Positions 6,270 to 12,526 of a stretch of DNA of 13,197 nt are shown here, one piece after another (position 1 is the first letter of the stretch; every line of letters starts with the position of its first letter). Location: assembly GCA_002320555.1 (NCBI GenBank), contig DCJV01000133.1, positions 1 to 13,197 on the forward strand, read 5' to 3'. Under the pieces are notes generated by a model. The model was given only the letters and a program-made list of their open reading frames with translations, was not told the DNA's origin and ran no database searches. Both the position numbers and the translations under genes were made by a program. The DNA is from Ruminococcaceae bacterium UBA1691 (GTDB lineage: Bacteria; Bacillota; Clostridia; Oscillospirales; Acutalibacteraceae).

Positions 6270-6946
6270 TGCAGATGCTTGCTTTAAAGGAAATCCACAT
6301 GACGTATGGCAAGGGGGATGGGGCCGTTCATGCGCTGCGCGGCGTGGATATGGAGGTGGAGCGGGGAGAGCTTCTGGCCGTCACTGGAAAGAGCGGCTGT
6401 GGAAAATCGACGCTCCTAAATATTCTGGGCGGTGTGTGCAAGCCGACAGGTGGTTCCTATTTTTTCGAGGGGAAAGAGGTCTCCCAATTTTCTGCCCGTC
6501 AGCTTGCGGACTTCCGAAATCAAAAGATCGGCTTCGTGGTGCAGCACTTTGCGCTGATTCAGGATATGACGGTTTTTCAGAATATCGCGCTTCCGCTGCG
6601 CTACCGAGGCTATTCCAGAAAAAAGATCGAAGAGCGCGTCTATGAGCTGCTGGATCAGTTTGAATTGGGCGGAAAGGAAAACACCATCCCGCCCGAGCTC
6701 TCCGGCGGGCAGTGCCAGCGTACGGCAATTGCGCGCGCGGTCGCCGGGCACCCGGAGCTGCTGCTCGCGGACGAACCCACCGGCGCGCTCGACGAGGAAA
6801 CAGGCGGAAAAATCCTGCGTATTTTTCAGAAGCTGAATCAAAACGGGATGACAATTATCATCGTGACACACGATGGAGAGATTGCAGCGGGCTGCCGGAG
6901 AAGAGTCCATATGCGGGATGGGATGATCTTGAATGAGGCCCGATAA
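6269..6946 (+). CDS. ABC transporter ATP-binding protein, LolD/MacB type
   Basis: This 225-aa nucleotide-binding subunit has every core motif: Walker A GKSGCGKST (40-48), Q-loop Q92, signature LSGGQ (144-148), Walker B LLLADEP (164-170) with catalytic E169, D-loop (ALD, 173-175) and switch H201. Its length fits stand-alone MacB/LolD/FtsE-like ATPases, and it would power the two permeases encoded just before it. Its Q-loop region QHFALI resembles the bacteriocin-export ATPases of the lactococcin 972 group as I remember them, which is suggestive only. The ATG overlaps the previous stop by one base and GGAGGGAAGG lies just upstream. It is the last gene before a terminator. Confidence 0.93.
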   Translation: MQMLALKEIHMTYGKGDGAVHALRGVDMEVERGELLAVTGKSGCGKSTLLNILGGVCKPTGGSYFFEGKEVSQFSARQLADFRNQKIGFVVQHFALIQDMTVFQNIALPLRYRGYSRKKIEERVYELLDQFELGGKENTIPPELSGGQCQRTAIARAVAGHPELLLADEPTGALDEETGGKILRIFQKLNQNGMTIIIVTHDGEIAAGCRRRVHMRDGMILNEAR

Positions 6947-6952
6947 CCGTAA

Positions 6953-6990
6953 CGCGGCGGAAAGTACAGAGCTTTCCGCCGCGCCGTTTT
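6953..6990 (+). terminator. Terminator of the ABC operon
   Basis: A perfect 12-bp stem (6953-6964 with 6972-6983) with a 7-nt loop is followed by ccgtttt. It begins 6 bases past the ATPase stop. It may also serve the minus-strand gene that ends at 7040, although the T-run on that side is poor. Confidence 0.8.
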
Positions 6991-7039
6991 ATGCCGGAAG
7001 ATGGATTCCATGACAGGAAGTATTCCATATGAGCCGGTT

Positions 7040-7393
7040 TTATTTTGGTATCTTTTCTGCCCACTCCGCGGGCTTGAAGCCTGCCACTGCAAAATTCTCG
7101 CTCACTAAAATTGGGCGTTTGACAAGCATGCCATCCGTTGCAAGGAGTCTAAGCTGCTCCTCCTGTGTCATGTCCGGGAGCTTGTCCTTGAGCGCGAGCG
7201 CCCTATATTGAAGCCCGCTGGTGTTGAAGAAACGTTTCAGCGGCAGCCCGCTTTTTTGAAACCACTCCCGCAGCTCCGCTTCCGTTGGATTTTGCAGCTT
7301 GATATCCCGCGCTTCATATGGGATGCCGCGCTCGTCGAGCCATTTTTTTGCCTTCTGGCAGGTGGTGCATTTGGGGTACCAGAGAAAGAGCAT
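7040..7393 (-). CDS. ArsC/Spx family thioredoxin-fold protein, YusI-like
   Basis: The 117-aa protein has the ArsC-family architecture: a CXXC redox pair (C9-T-T-C12) after the first strand, the KWLDERGIPYEARDI segment, SGLPLKRFFNTSG, the conserved block MLVKRPILV (89-97) with R93 and the cis-Pro, and FKPAEW near the end. This matches the arsenate-reductase-like/YusI subgroup rather than Spx, which binds RNA polymerase. True arsenate reduction is not established for this subgroup. The ATG is preceded by AAGGAG at about 8-9 bases. It stands alone between two accessory loci on the opposite strand, with no ars genes nearby. Confidence 0.9.
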   Translation of the reverse strand: MLFLWYPKCTTCQKAKKWLDERGIPYEARDIKLQNPTEAELREWFQKSGLPLKRFFNTSGLQYRALALKDKLPDMTQEEQLRLLATDGMLVKRPILVSENFAVAGFKPAEWAEKIPK

Positions 7394-7410
7394 AAAACAT
7401 TTCTCCTTGA

Positions 7411-7680
7411 GTCAAGTCGTTTTGGGAAATCAGGGATGGCACAAAAAGTGAAGAGAGGGGATGGGCTCTTCACACAGGCTTTGTAGATCGTGCCGTATCT
7501 TTCACATTTACAGACATCGAGGTTCAAATCAGCTGAAGTATGAATCCTAGCCCAGTGTATCGCAAACGAATGCAAAATGCAAGATATGCTTTCCGTTATC
7601 ATATATGTATTTTGGGTATTTTAAATTTTAGAAAGGGAAAGATTTTATCTGTATTATTTAGAATTTTTTGTTACATAATA
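7411..7680. other. Gap without recognisable genes
   Basis: The stretch between the ArsC-like gene and the locus B promoter changes from mixed composition (to about 7600) to strongly AT-rich. Reading frames here lack ribosome binding sites. A GGTTCAAATC at about 7520 resembles a tRNA T-loop but has no matching stem. I see no tRNA or terminator. Confidence 0.5.
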
Positions 7681-7708
7681 TTGATATTATTTTCAAATAT
7701 ATTATAAT
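7681..7708 (+). promoter_or_regulatory. Promoter of locus B
   Basis: TTGATA (7681-7686), 16 bases, TATAAT (7703-7708), in a very AT-rich setting. It precedes the ribosome binding site AAGGAGG at 7732 and the whole secreted-protein locus. Confidence 0.65.
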
Positions 7709-7747
7709 TAAACTAACAATTATATAAATAATAAGGAGGCGATTCCA

Positions 7748-7756
7748 ATGTTTTAG
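7748..7756 (+). other. Mini-ORF MF in the leader of locus B
   Basis: ATG-TTT-TAG follows AAGGAGG by about 8 bases, the best ribosome binding site in the neighbourhood, yet codes for only two residues. The next start (7794) has its own GGAGGGG. It mirrors the 4-codon mini-ORF at 3448. It could be a regulatory leader or the remains of a start codon. Confidence 0.4.
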
Positions 7757-7793
7757 ATTAAATATACAGTAAGTATGGGGGAGGGGATCATAT

Positions 7794-8147
7794 ATGCATA
7801 AAAATGTGTTATATTGACGATGACGATTCTTGTCATACTATTAGGAAGTATCATCTGTTACTTTGTGAGTCAATCTAGAAAGGATTCGTCACATAATTTG
7901 AGGCTACAGTTCTTGCCAAAAAGATCAATTATTTGACGGTAGCATTGAAAAAAACGATACGCAATATCCGAATTCTTTTCAGGTGGAGGTTGACCGCAAT
8001 ACTAAACTGTCAAAAGAGGATTATACAATATCCATCAAAGCAATCGAGCAGGGGGATACTATCCAAATTTATTATAGTGGTTCGATTGGAGAGACAGACC
8101 CGCCTTGTTTGATTGGTTGCAGTAAAATAGTGGTTATTACAAAGTGA
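7794..8147 (+). pseudogene. Signal-anchored protein broken by two frameshifts
   Basis: Three reading frames join to form one plausible protein of about 116 residues. The first, from ATG 7794 after GGAGGGG, stops at 7815. One extra A in the A-run at 7800-7804 would lead into a frame with a strong membrane anchor (LTMTILVILLGSIICYFVSQ, 7814-7873). That frame ends at 7949-region stops unless a second shift near 7899-7903 leads into the frame GYSSCQKDQLFDGSIEK, which runs to the TGA at 8145 and ends in GCSKIVVITK. The parts give an extracytoplasmic domain behind a single helix. No family is recognised. It sits 20 bases before the secreted 338-aa gene and was probably the first gene of that operon. 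Sequencing error in homopolymers is the alternative. Confidence 0.6.
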
Positions 8148-8167
8148 ATTTTAGGAGGTTACCATTT

Positions 8168-9184
8168 ATGAAAAAGAGAATATTTACTTTGTTTCTTTTA
8201 GGATTATTTTTATATGTTTTTCTTCTACCCATACAAGCAGAATCTTCGAATCCTATGACAGATATTCAAAAATTTTCTTATCAAGCATCAGAGTACCAAG
8301 GCCTTTCCACATTAGATATTGCCGAAAAGAAGCTAAGCCCCTTTCACATTTCTCGGGAAATGATTCAATCTCTTTCTGAAGACCAACTAGACCTCATCCA
8401 GAAGGCAACGGAAATCACTGCACAGTCAAGTTATTATGTGGAGTCTCCTCTTTTTCCGGGTCAAATGGAATCTGTGGATGCAGCAACATATAGAGTAGCG
8501 GTCGAAAAGAGTAAAAAAAGCCAGAAGGAAGAGTTTGACCATATCTCAAAACAGATACAAGCGAAATCGGCCCTCTCCGATTCTGTTATTATTTCACCCG
8601 GTAATAGCTCGAAAATAAATGGCGGAACTCTGAATCTCGTTATCTTAATGATTGCAGCAGGGAGAGATAATTATGGTGTGGCAGGAATATTTCAATGGTC
8701 CACGATGCCTTTATTTAAAGGAACAGATGCGTTTGGACTTTCCAGAGATGTAACCACTAGTATCATTCCTAAAACAGCATCAGGTGTTTATTCCTATACT
8801 TATACAATGAGTTATACACAAGGTACACAATACATTACTCAAGAAAAGGAAGATGTTCATGATGTGACATATAATGAGCTTAAGAGGGATAATAATGGTT
8901 ATGGTTATGCGTTTGAATTTAAAATGCCGGTTAGTGCCGTCTCATTAAAGCCTGGTGAAATGAGTATTCACTATAATTCTGTAACAGGATTTGTGTTTTT
9001 TGAAGGACGGGTAAATAATTCCAGCACTACATCCGTGAATCATTGGGCAACTTATGCACATAAAAGATATGACTTGTTATTTAATTCGATTGATTTCAGT
9101 ACACCGTTTGGGCTTGGATTTTCTATTCCAGTTGGAAAGTCTTGCTATGTCCAGCTTACAGAAGAGCATATATGGATTATTTAG
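8168..9184 (+). CDS. Secreted protein of unknown function, 338 aa
   Basis: The product starts with a Sec signal peptide (KKR, hydrophobic core 5-20, cleavage after LPIQA near residue 24) and no lipobox or cell-wall anchor, so it is probably released. Residues 25-135 are helical and charged; residues 145-338 are rich in Ser, Thr, Gly, Tyr and Phe in alternating patterns typical of beta structure (for example SYTYTMSYTQGTQY inside 203-222). I recognise no catalytic motif or named family; it has a single mature Cys (near 326). The start is ATG 8168, 9 bases after AGGAGG; an in-frame GTG at 8144 lies inside the preceding frame without a site. It is visibly AT-rich against the surrounding genes, a sign of transfer. 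A 70-aa two-helix membrane protein follows after 13 bases, as in toxin-immunity pairs, but no function is shown. Confidence 0.82.
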   Translation: MKKRIFTLFLLGLFLYVFLLPIQAESSNPMTDIQKFSYQASEYQGLSTLDIAEKKLSPFHISREMIQSLSEDQLDLIQKATEITAQSSYYVESPLFPGQMESVDAATYRVAVEKSKKSQKEEFDHISKQIQAKSALSDSVIISPGNSSKINGGTLNLVILMIAAGRDNYGVAGIFQWSTMPLFKGTDAFGLSRDVTTSIIPKTASGVYSYTYTMSYTQGTQYITQEKEDVHDVTYNELKRDNNGYGYAFEFKMPVSAVSLKPGEMSIHYNSVTGFVFFEGRVNNSSTTSVNHWATYAHKRYDLLFNSIDFSTPFGLGFSIPVGKSCYVQLTEEHIWII

Positions 9185-9197
9185 GGGGGGAGGCACG

Positions 9198-9410
9198 ATG
9201 CGTTATTCCTTACTGTCGCTTTCCTTCGGTAGGTACTTTGCCGGCTCATTATTGATATCTGCCCTTTTGGGAATCGGATTCTTTTTGGCTTACCAGGCGC
9301 TCGCGGGACTTCATTATGGAAATGAAAATTGGAAAAAGTATGCGATTGTATCAGTGGTTTTCTTTATGATTTACTCCATGATTCTAATTGGCCTGATCCT
9401 TGGCGTATAA
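9198..9410 (+). CDS. Small two-helix membrane protein, 70 aa
   Basis: The protein has two strong hydrophobic helices (about 14-36 and 47-69) joined by a short polar loop (HYGNENWKK), giving a hairpin with both ends probably on the same side. The ATG at 9198 lies 4 bases after a GGGGGGGAGG run; the reading frame is open further upstream inside the 338-aa gene, but without a start site. It is the last gene before a terminator and is co-oriented with the secreted-protein gene. Size and topology resemble bacteriocin immunity proteins or holin-like peptides, which is only an analogy. Confidence 0.7.
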   Translation: MRYSLLSLSFGRYFAGSLLISALLGIGFFLAYQALAGLHYGNENWKKYAIVSVVFFMIYSMILIGLILGV

Positions 9411-9470
9411 GCGCACCGTATGGAAGAATGTTTCTTTTTCATATTGCATTAAAATAAGTGTATCAAAGAC

Positions 9471-9509
9471 GAATCAGCCGATCCTATCCGGACCGGCTGG
9501 TTCATTTTT
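9471..9509 (+). terminator. Terminator of locus B
   Basis: A 10-bp stem (9471-9480 with 9494-9503, one G-U pair) is followed by attttta. It lies about 60 bases past the stop of the 70-aa gene and marks the end of the AT-rich locus. Confidence 0.75.
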
Positions 9510-9577
9510 ATACGCTGCTTTTACATAGATTCAAGATTCGAGCCGCTACAGTTCCTTGCGAAGAAATGATTTTGACC

Positions 9578-10008
9578 TTACAATCCCGCCGTTCTGCGGA
9601 TATACTCCCTCGCCATTACGGCATATTCATACGGGTTTGCCTTCGCCGGGTCCTGCTCCGCCTCCACAATGACCCAGCCCTCATAGCCATTGTCCGCGAG
9701 GATATCGAACACCGGCCGGAAGTCGAAATCCCCGTCGCCGGCACAGTGAACACACCTGCGCGCACCGCATCGAGAAAGCTGTAGCCCTCGGCCTTCGCCT
9801 TCGCTACCACGTCGTTGCGCACGCTTTTGAGGTGCACATGCTTGATACGCTTCGCGTATTTTCTAAGCACCCGCAGCGCATCCTCGCCGGAAAAGGCGAG
9901 ATGGCCCGTATCGAAGAGCAGATAGACGAGGTCTGGATCGGTTTCTTCCATGAGCCGGTCGAAATACATGCCCTTCTCCCGCGCGAGCCGGCCCATCTCA
10001 TTTATATT
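9578..10008 (-). pseudogene. iolE: Decayed 3' end of iolE (myo-inosose-2 dehydratase)
   Basis: Read on the minus strand, the fragment carries the C-terminal part of an IolE-like xylose-isomerase-type TIM barrel: NEMGRLAREKGM, then DRLMEETDPDLVYLLFDTGHLAF, KYAKRIKHVHLKSVR and FLDAVRAGVFTVP. Just after FTVP (about 9738-9742) a one-base loss throws the frame; in the next frame DFDFRPVFDILADNGYEGW and EAEQDPAKANPYEYAVMAREY continue to TAA at 9578-9580. The N-terminal half (about 150-170 residues) is missing upstream of 10008, where sequence turns AT-rich. In intact IolE a His-rich strand separates REKGM from DRLM; here they nearly touch, suggesting an in-frame deletion of about 14 residues. No other inositol gene is present. 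Family call is confident; it cannot make a working enzyme. Confidence 0.85.
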
Positions 10009-10125
10009 ATCATATATAGTAAAATATTACAATACTTATTTTAGAAAAGTTTCGTCACCCAGCGAATGGAAGAAATAAACGGTTCTCTCGACAAAAAGGT
10101 ACACGTTTCTGTAAGAAACTTCTGC

Positions 10126-10431
10126 TTACAATGATTGGTAGCTCTCCGCCTGGCAGCGGAAAGTGGCGAGCGGTATTCCGCATTCCTTTGCCGCCGCTGT
10201 GCCGGTGATCGATCCAGCTTTCCAGCGTTGATAGGCACCGTAAAAGCTTTCAGGCAATGGCCTGGGTGGCCTTCCGAACCGCACTCCTTTGCTTTTTGTC
10301 GCCGCGATGCCCTCCGCCTGCCGCTTACGGATTAGCTCTGACTGTGCCACAAAGGTCAGAATTTGCAGCTCAAGGTCGGCGATGAATGATCCCATGAGGT
10401 CCTTACCCTGCCGGGTGTCCAGCGGCGACAT
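10126..10431 (-). pseudogene. Serine recombinase (resolvase/invertase), C-terminal fragment
   Basis: The segment encodes SPLDTRQGKDLMGSFIADLE, the long E-helix region, then RKRQAEGIAATKSKGVRFGR and a C-terminal Hin-type helix-turn-helix (about AGSITGTAAAKECGIPLATF). This is the typical resolvase/invertase tail. The catalytic domain with the active-site Ser (about the first 95 residues) is missing, and the VAQSELIRKRQ junction is two residues shorter than the usual VAQ-x-E-R-x-x-I-R-x-RQ. The fragment is in frame with upstream DUF6061 debris, giving a 195-codon open frame that is a chance fusion. It is inactive as a recombinase. Confidence 0.85.
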
Positions 10432-10521
10432 ATGAAAAGCCCGATCAGCCAGCGCGGAAAGGCGAGGCCGTATCAGTCCCACGGCAAGGGCAAGAGAAAG
10501 CGGAAATAAGCGAAAATAGGA

Positions 10522-10558
10522 GAGGCCATACCCAGCCCACAAAGGTGGGTATGGCCTC
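10522..10558. terminator. 13-bp inverted repeat inside the element remnant
   Basis: The arms gaggccataccca (10522-10534) and its exact complement (10546-10558) enclose an 11-nt loop. Neither side has a clean T-run, but on the minus strand tcctatttt follows. It is probably a terminator of the original element, lying between the DUF6061 and recombinase fragments. Confidence 0.5.
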
Positions 10559-10583
10559 CTTGCGCAATCTGTCTCACTCCTCA

Positions 10584-10814
10584 AGCCTCTATGCTCGCGG
10601 GAGCTTTTGCAGTATTCCACAATGCCACCGTTCAGCACAAGGGCGGCGTATTCCAGCGGCTTGTTGTAAATGAGCCAGTCCAGCTCGGGGCGGTCAAAGC
10701 GGTTGTCAGTCACTTCATTTTCAACGGCGGTGTGAAAATCGTGCTGCCATCCGTGAAAAGCAGTTCTACGCAGCCGGTGTCAATATTGAACTCGCAGGAA
10801 ATGATTTGGCTCAT
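10584..10814 (-). pseudogene. DUF6061 family protein, frameshifted
   Basis: From ATG 10814 (GGAGG 8 bases upstream) the minus strand encodes MSQIISCEFNIDTGCVELLF and TDGSTI, the typical start of DUF6061 proteins found in clostridial mobile elements. The frame then stops at 10710. In another frame, from about 10725, TAVENEVTDNRFDRPELDWL and IYNKPLEYAALVLNGG continue the family sequence. A small indel near 10725-10735 explains the break. After about 10590 the sequence no longer fits the family. Function of DUF6061 is unknown. The identification rests on remembered family sequences. Confidence 0.7.
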
Positions 10815-10896
10815 AATGAAAACCTCCGCCTTGTGATTTGATTTTCAGCAAAAGCAGTTGTAAGCGTGGGTTTTTGTGTTTGGTGGGTCAGTCTCT

Positions 10897-10995
10897 TTAA
10901 CTTCGGGAGACTCCACATTCCCATTTGGAGACGGTTTTGTTACTGATGCTAAGCCGGTCCGCAAGCTCTTGTTGCGTCAGCCCTCTGTGGTATAT
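10897..10995 (-). pseudogene. XRE-type helix-turn-helix fragment
   Basis: The minus strand encodes RGLTQQELADRLSISNKTVS followed by KWECGVS (10983-10906), a canonical Cro/CI-type helix-turn-helix. The N-terminal helix and start are missing: the fragment begins within 10 bases of the MATE stop codon. After GVS a frame change would continue as PEVKETDPP, while the present frame stops at 10897-10899. It is a fragment of a regulator from the element next to it. Confidence 0.75.
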
Positions 10996-10999
10996 GCTG

Positions 11000-12373
11000 T
11001 TACTTCGGCTGTGCGATTTTCTGCGTTTTGCGCGAAAAAAGAAGATAGGAAAGGATACCAATCACATCCGCGAGCACCCATCCGATCGGGACGGATATCC
11101 AGATTCCGGTTACGCCGACTGATGGAATTTGCGATAGCGTGTAAGCCAATGCCACCCGGGTGCCGAGAGAGATCACCGTCAGGGCGACGGACATGCCAGG
11201 CCTCCCGACCGCCCGGTAAAAGCCGTAGAGCAGAAATAGAAGGCCGATACCGCAGTAAAAGGACGCTTCAATCCGCAGATAATGTACACCTGCCGCGACG
11301 ATCTGTGTTTCCTCCGGCTGGATAAAAACCTCCATCAGCGGGCGGGCGAAGATACAAACCACGGTGCTGGCCGCAGTGCAAAAAATAAACGAGCAGACCA
11401 TGGCGCTTTTGATCCCCTTCCGGATGCGGTCTGTTTTTTGTGCGCCGTAATTCTGGGCGATAAAAGTGGAAAATGCATTTCCGAAATCCTGGGCGGGCAG
11501 ATAGGCAAGGGAGTCGATTTTCACAGCTGCCGCAAACGCTGCCATAATGACCGTACCAAAGCTGTTGACCAGGCCCTGCACCATCAGGATGCCGAGGTTC
11601 ATGACGGACTGCTGGATACAGGTCAGCAGGGAAAGGCCTGTGATTTCTTTCACGATCCCTGCGTCCCACCGCATATGCCGCCTGCTGACACGCAGCTGCG
11701 GCAAAACGAGCAGCACATAGCCCGTAATGCCGATCCCGGAAACATACTGCGCAAGGACTGTGGCCGCCGCTGCGCCTTTTACTCCCCAGTGAAACACAAG
11801 CACAAAGATCAGGTCGAGGGCGATATTCAGGGCGGCCGATATTCCCAGAAAAATGAGCGGAACCGCCGAATTTCCCACAGACCGGAGCAGCGCGGCGAAA
11901 AAGTTATAGAGGAAGGAGGCAGCGATACCCCAAAAGACCACCCACAGGTAGTCCCGCATGAGCGCGGCGGCCTGCTTCGGCGCCCGGAGGGAACGAATGA
12001 TCCACCCGAGGCCGCAGAAAGCGGCGATATTTAGTAGAACCGTGACGGCAGCGATCAGGAGAAAGGAGATAAAAATGCTTTGTTTGAGCCGTTCGTCATC
12101 CCTTCGCCCGAATTGGATGGAAAACGCCGCGCCGCTCCCCATGCAAAGCCCCAGCAGGATCGAGGTGAGGAACACCATCAGCGTGTAGGCGGAGCCGACT
12201 GCGGCGAGCGCATCCGCTCCCAAAAACCGCCCGACGATCAGGGTATCCGCCACATTGTAAAGCTGCTGCAGGAGGTTGCCGGCCATCATGGGGAAAGCGA
12301 ATTTTAAAAGCTTACCCGTAATATGCCCCGTGGTTAAATCCTGCTTGATGGATTTCACATTCTTCACATCCAA
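11000..12373 (-). CDS. MATE family multidrug/Na+ (or H+) efflux transporter
   Basis: The 457-aa membrane protein shows the MATE fold: two homologous halves of about six helices each. The N-terminal signature DLTTGHITGKLLKFAFPMMA with QQLYNVADTLIVGRFLGADA follows (about residues 12-55), and the second half repeats it as ITGLSLLTCIQQSVMNLG and FGTVIMAAFAAAVKIDSLAYLP. It would export drugs, dyes or metabolites by cation antiport; substrate is not predictable. The start is unsure: TTG 12373 gives the longest frame but lacks a clear ribosome binding site, and GTG codons at 12367 and 12358 are alternatives that keep all family features. A perfect consensus promoter lies upstream and an Lrp-like regulator gene is divergent. 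Its stop abuts the mobile-element remnant, so the original 3' flank and terminator may have been lost. Confidence 0.93.
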   Translation of the reverse strand: MDVKNVKSIKQDLTTGHITGKLLKFAFPMMAGNLLQQLYNVADTLIVGRFLGADALAAVGSAYTLMVFLTSILLGLCMGSGAAFSIQFGRRDDERLKQSIFISFLLIAAVTVLLNIAAFCGLGWIIRSLRAPKQAAALMRDYLWVVFWGIAASFLYNFFAALLRSVGNSAVPLIFLGISAALNIALDLIFVLVFHWGVKGAAAATVLAQYVSGIGITGYVLLVLPQLRVSRRHMRWDAGIVKEITGLSLLTCIQQSVMNLGILMVQGLVNSFGTVIMAAFAAAVKIDSLAYLPAQDFGNAFSTFIAQNYGAQKTDRIRKGIKSAMVCSFIFCTAASTVVCIFARPLMEVFIQPEETQIVAAGVHYLRIEASFYCGIGLLFLLYGFYRAVGRPGMSVALTVISLGTRVALAYTLSQIPSVGVTGIWISVPIGWVLADVIGILSYLLFSRKTQKIAQPK

Positions 12374-12416
12374 ACGAAAGCACTAATAGAAATATTGATA
12401 TTACTTATTGAAATGA

Positions 12417-12445
12417 ATTATAGCGTTTTGATTAACAAATGTCAA
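12417..12445 (-). promoter_or_regulatory. Perfect consensus promoter of the MATE gene
   Basis: On the minus strand TTGACA (12445-12440), 17 bases, TATAAT (12422-12417): both hexamers are exact. Such a strong site suggests that expression is limited by a repressor, most plausibly the divergent Lrp-like protein. An inverted repeat CAATTT-N9-AAATTG (12443-12463) overlaps the -35 and the opposing -35. Confidence 0.8.
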
Positions 12446-12460
12446 TTTATATATTTCAAA

Positions 12461-12489
12461 TTGTTTTTGAAGAGAAAATGTGGTATCAT
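12461..12489 (+). promoter_or_regulatory. Promoter of the Lrp/AsnC gene
   Basis: TTGTTT (12461-12466), 17 bases, TATCAT (12484-12489). It faces away from the MATE promoter; the two -35 hexamers are only 15 bases apart in AT-rich DNA, so one bound regulator could affect both. Confidence 0.65.
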
Positions 12490-12526
12490 TAATCTGAATG
12501 ATTGGCGTAGAAAGGAGCCGAAAAGC

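Larger units (their letters stand above)
10126..10995 (-). mobile_element. Remnant of a clostridial mobile element
   Basis: Four pieces of mobile-element origin lie side by side on the minus strand: a helix-turn-helix fragment, a frameshifted DUF6061 protein, a hairpin and the C-terminal part of a serine recombinase. None is intact, and no ends, target duplication or relaxase are visible. The order suggests accessory DNA of an integrative element that has decayed next to the MATE gene. Exact borders are uncertain. Confidence 0.6.

Noticed and set aside
7040..7393. Arsenic resistance gene (arsC)
   Set aside because: The sequence fits the YusI-like subgroup and no ars regulator or pump is nearby.
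7510..7540. GGTTCAAATC resembling a tRNA T-loop, possible tRNA relic or attachment site
   Set aside because: The flanking bases do not form the 5-bp T-stem and no anticodon or acceptor stem can be drawn nearby.
7237..7602. Minus-strand frame overlapping the ArsC-like gene start
   Set aside because: No ribosome binding site at its start, no recognisable domain, and most of it overlaps the real gene in another frame.
9458..9784. + strand frame opposite the iolE relic
   Set aside because: The minus strand carries clear IolE homology in two frames; the + strand product is Arg/Leu-rich shadow.
10105..10119. GTTTCT-GTA-AGAAAC inverted repeat as a recombination core
   Set aside because: Arms are only 6 bp and no second copy is found in the window.
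11282..12034. Long + strand frame antisense to the MATE gene
   Set aside because: It has no ribosome binding site and its translation is a shadow of the well-supported membrane protein on the other strand.
12395..12526. Upstream extension of the Lrp-like protein by 44 codons
   Set aside because: It would span the promoter region and lacks a ribosome binding site; ATG 12527 matches the family start.
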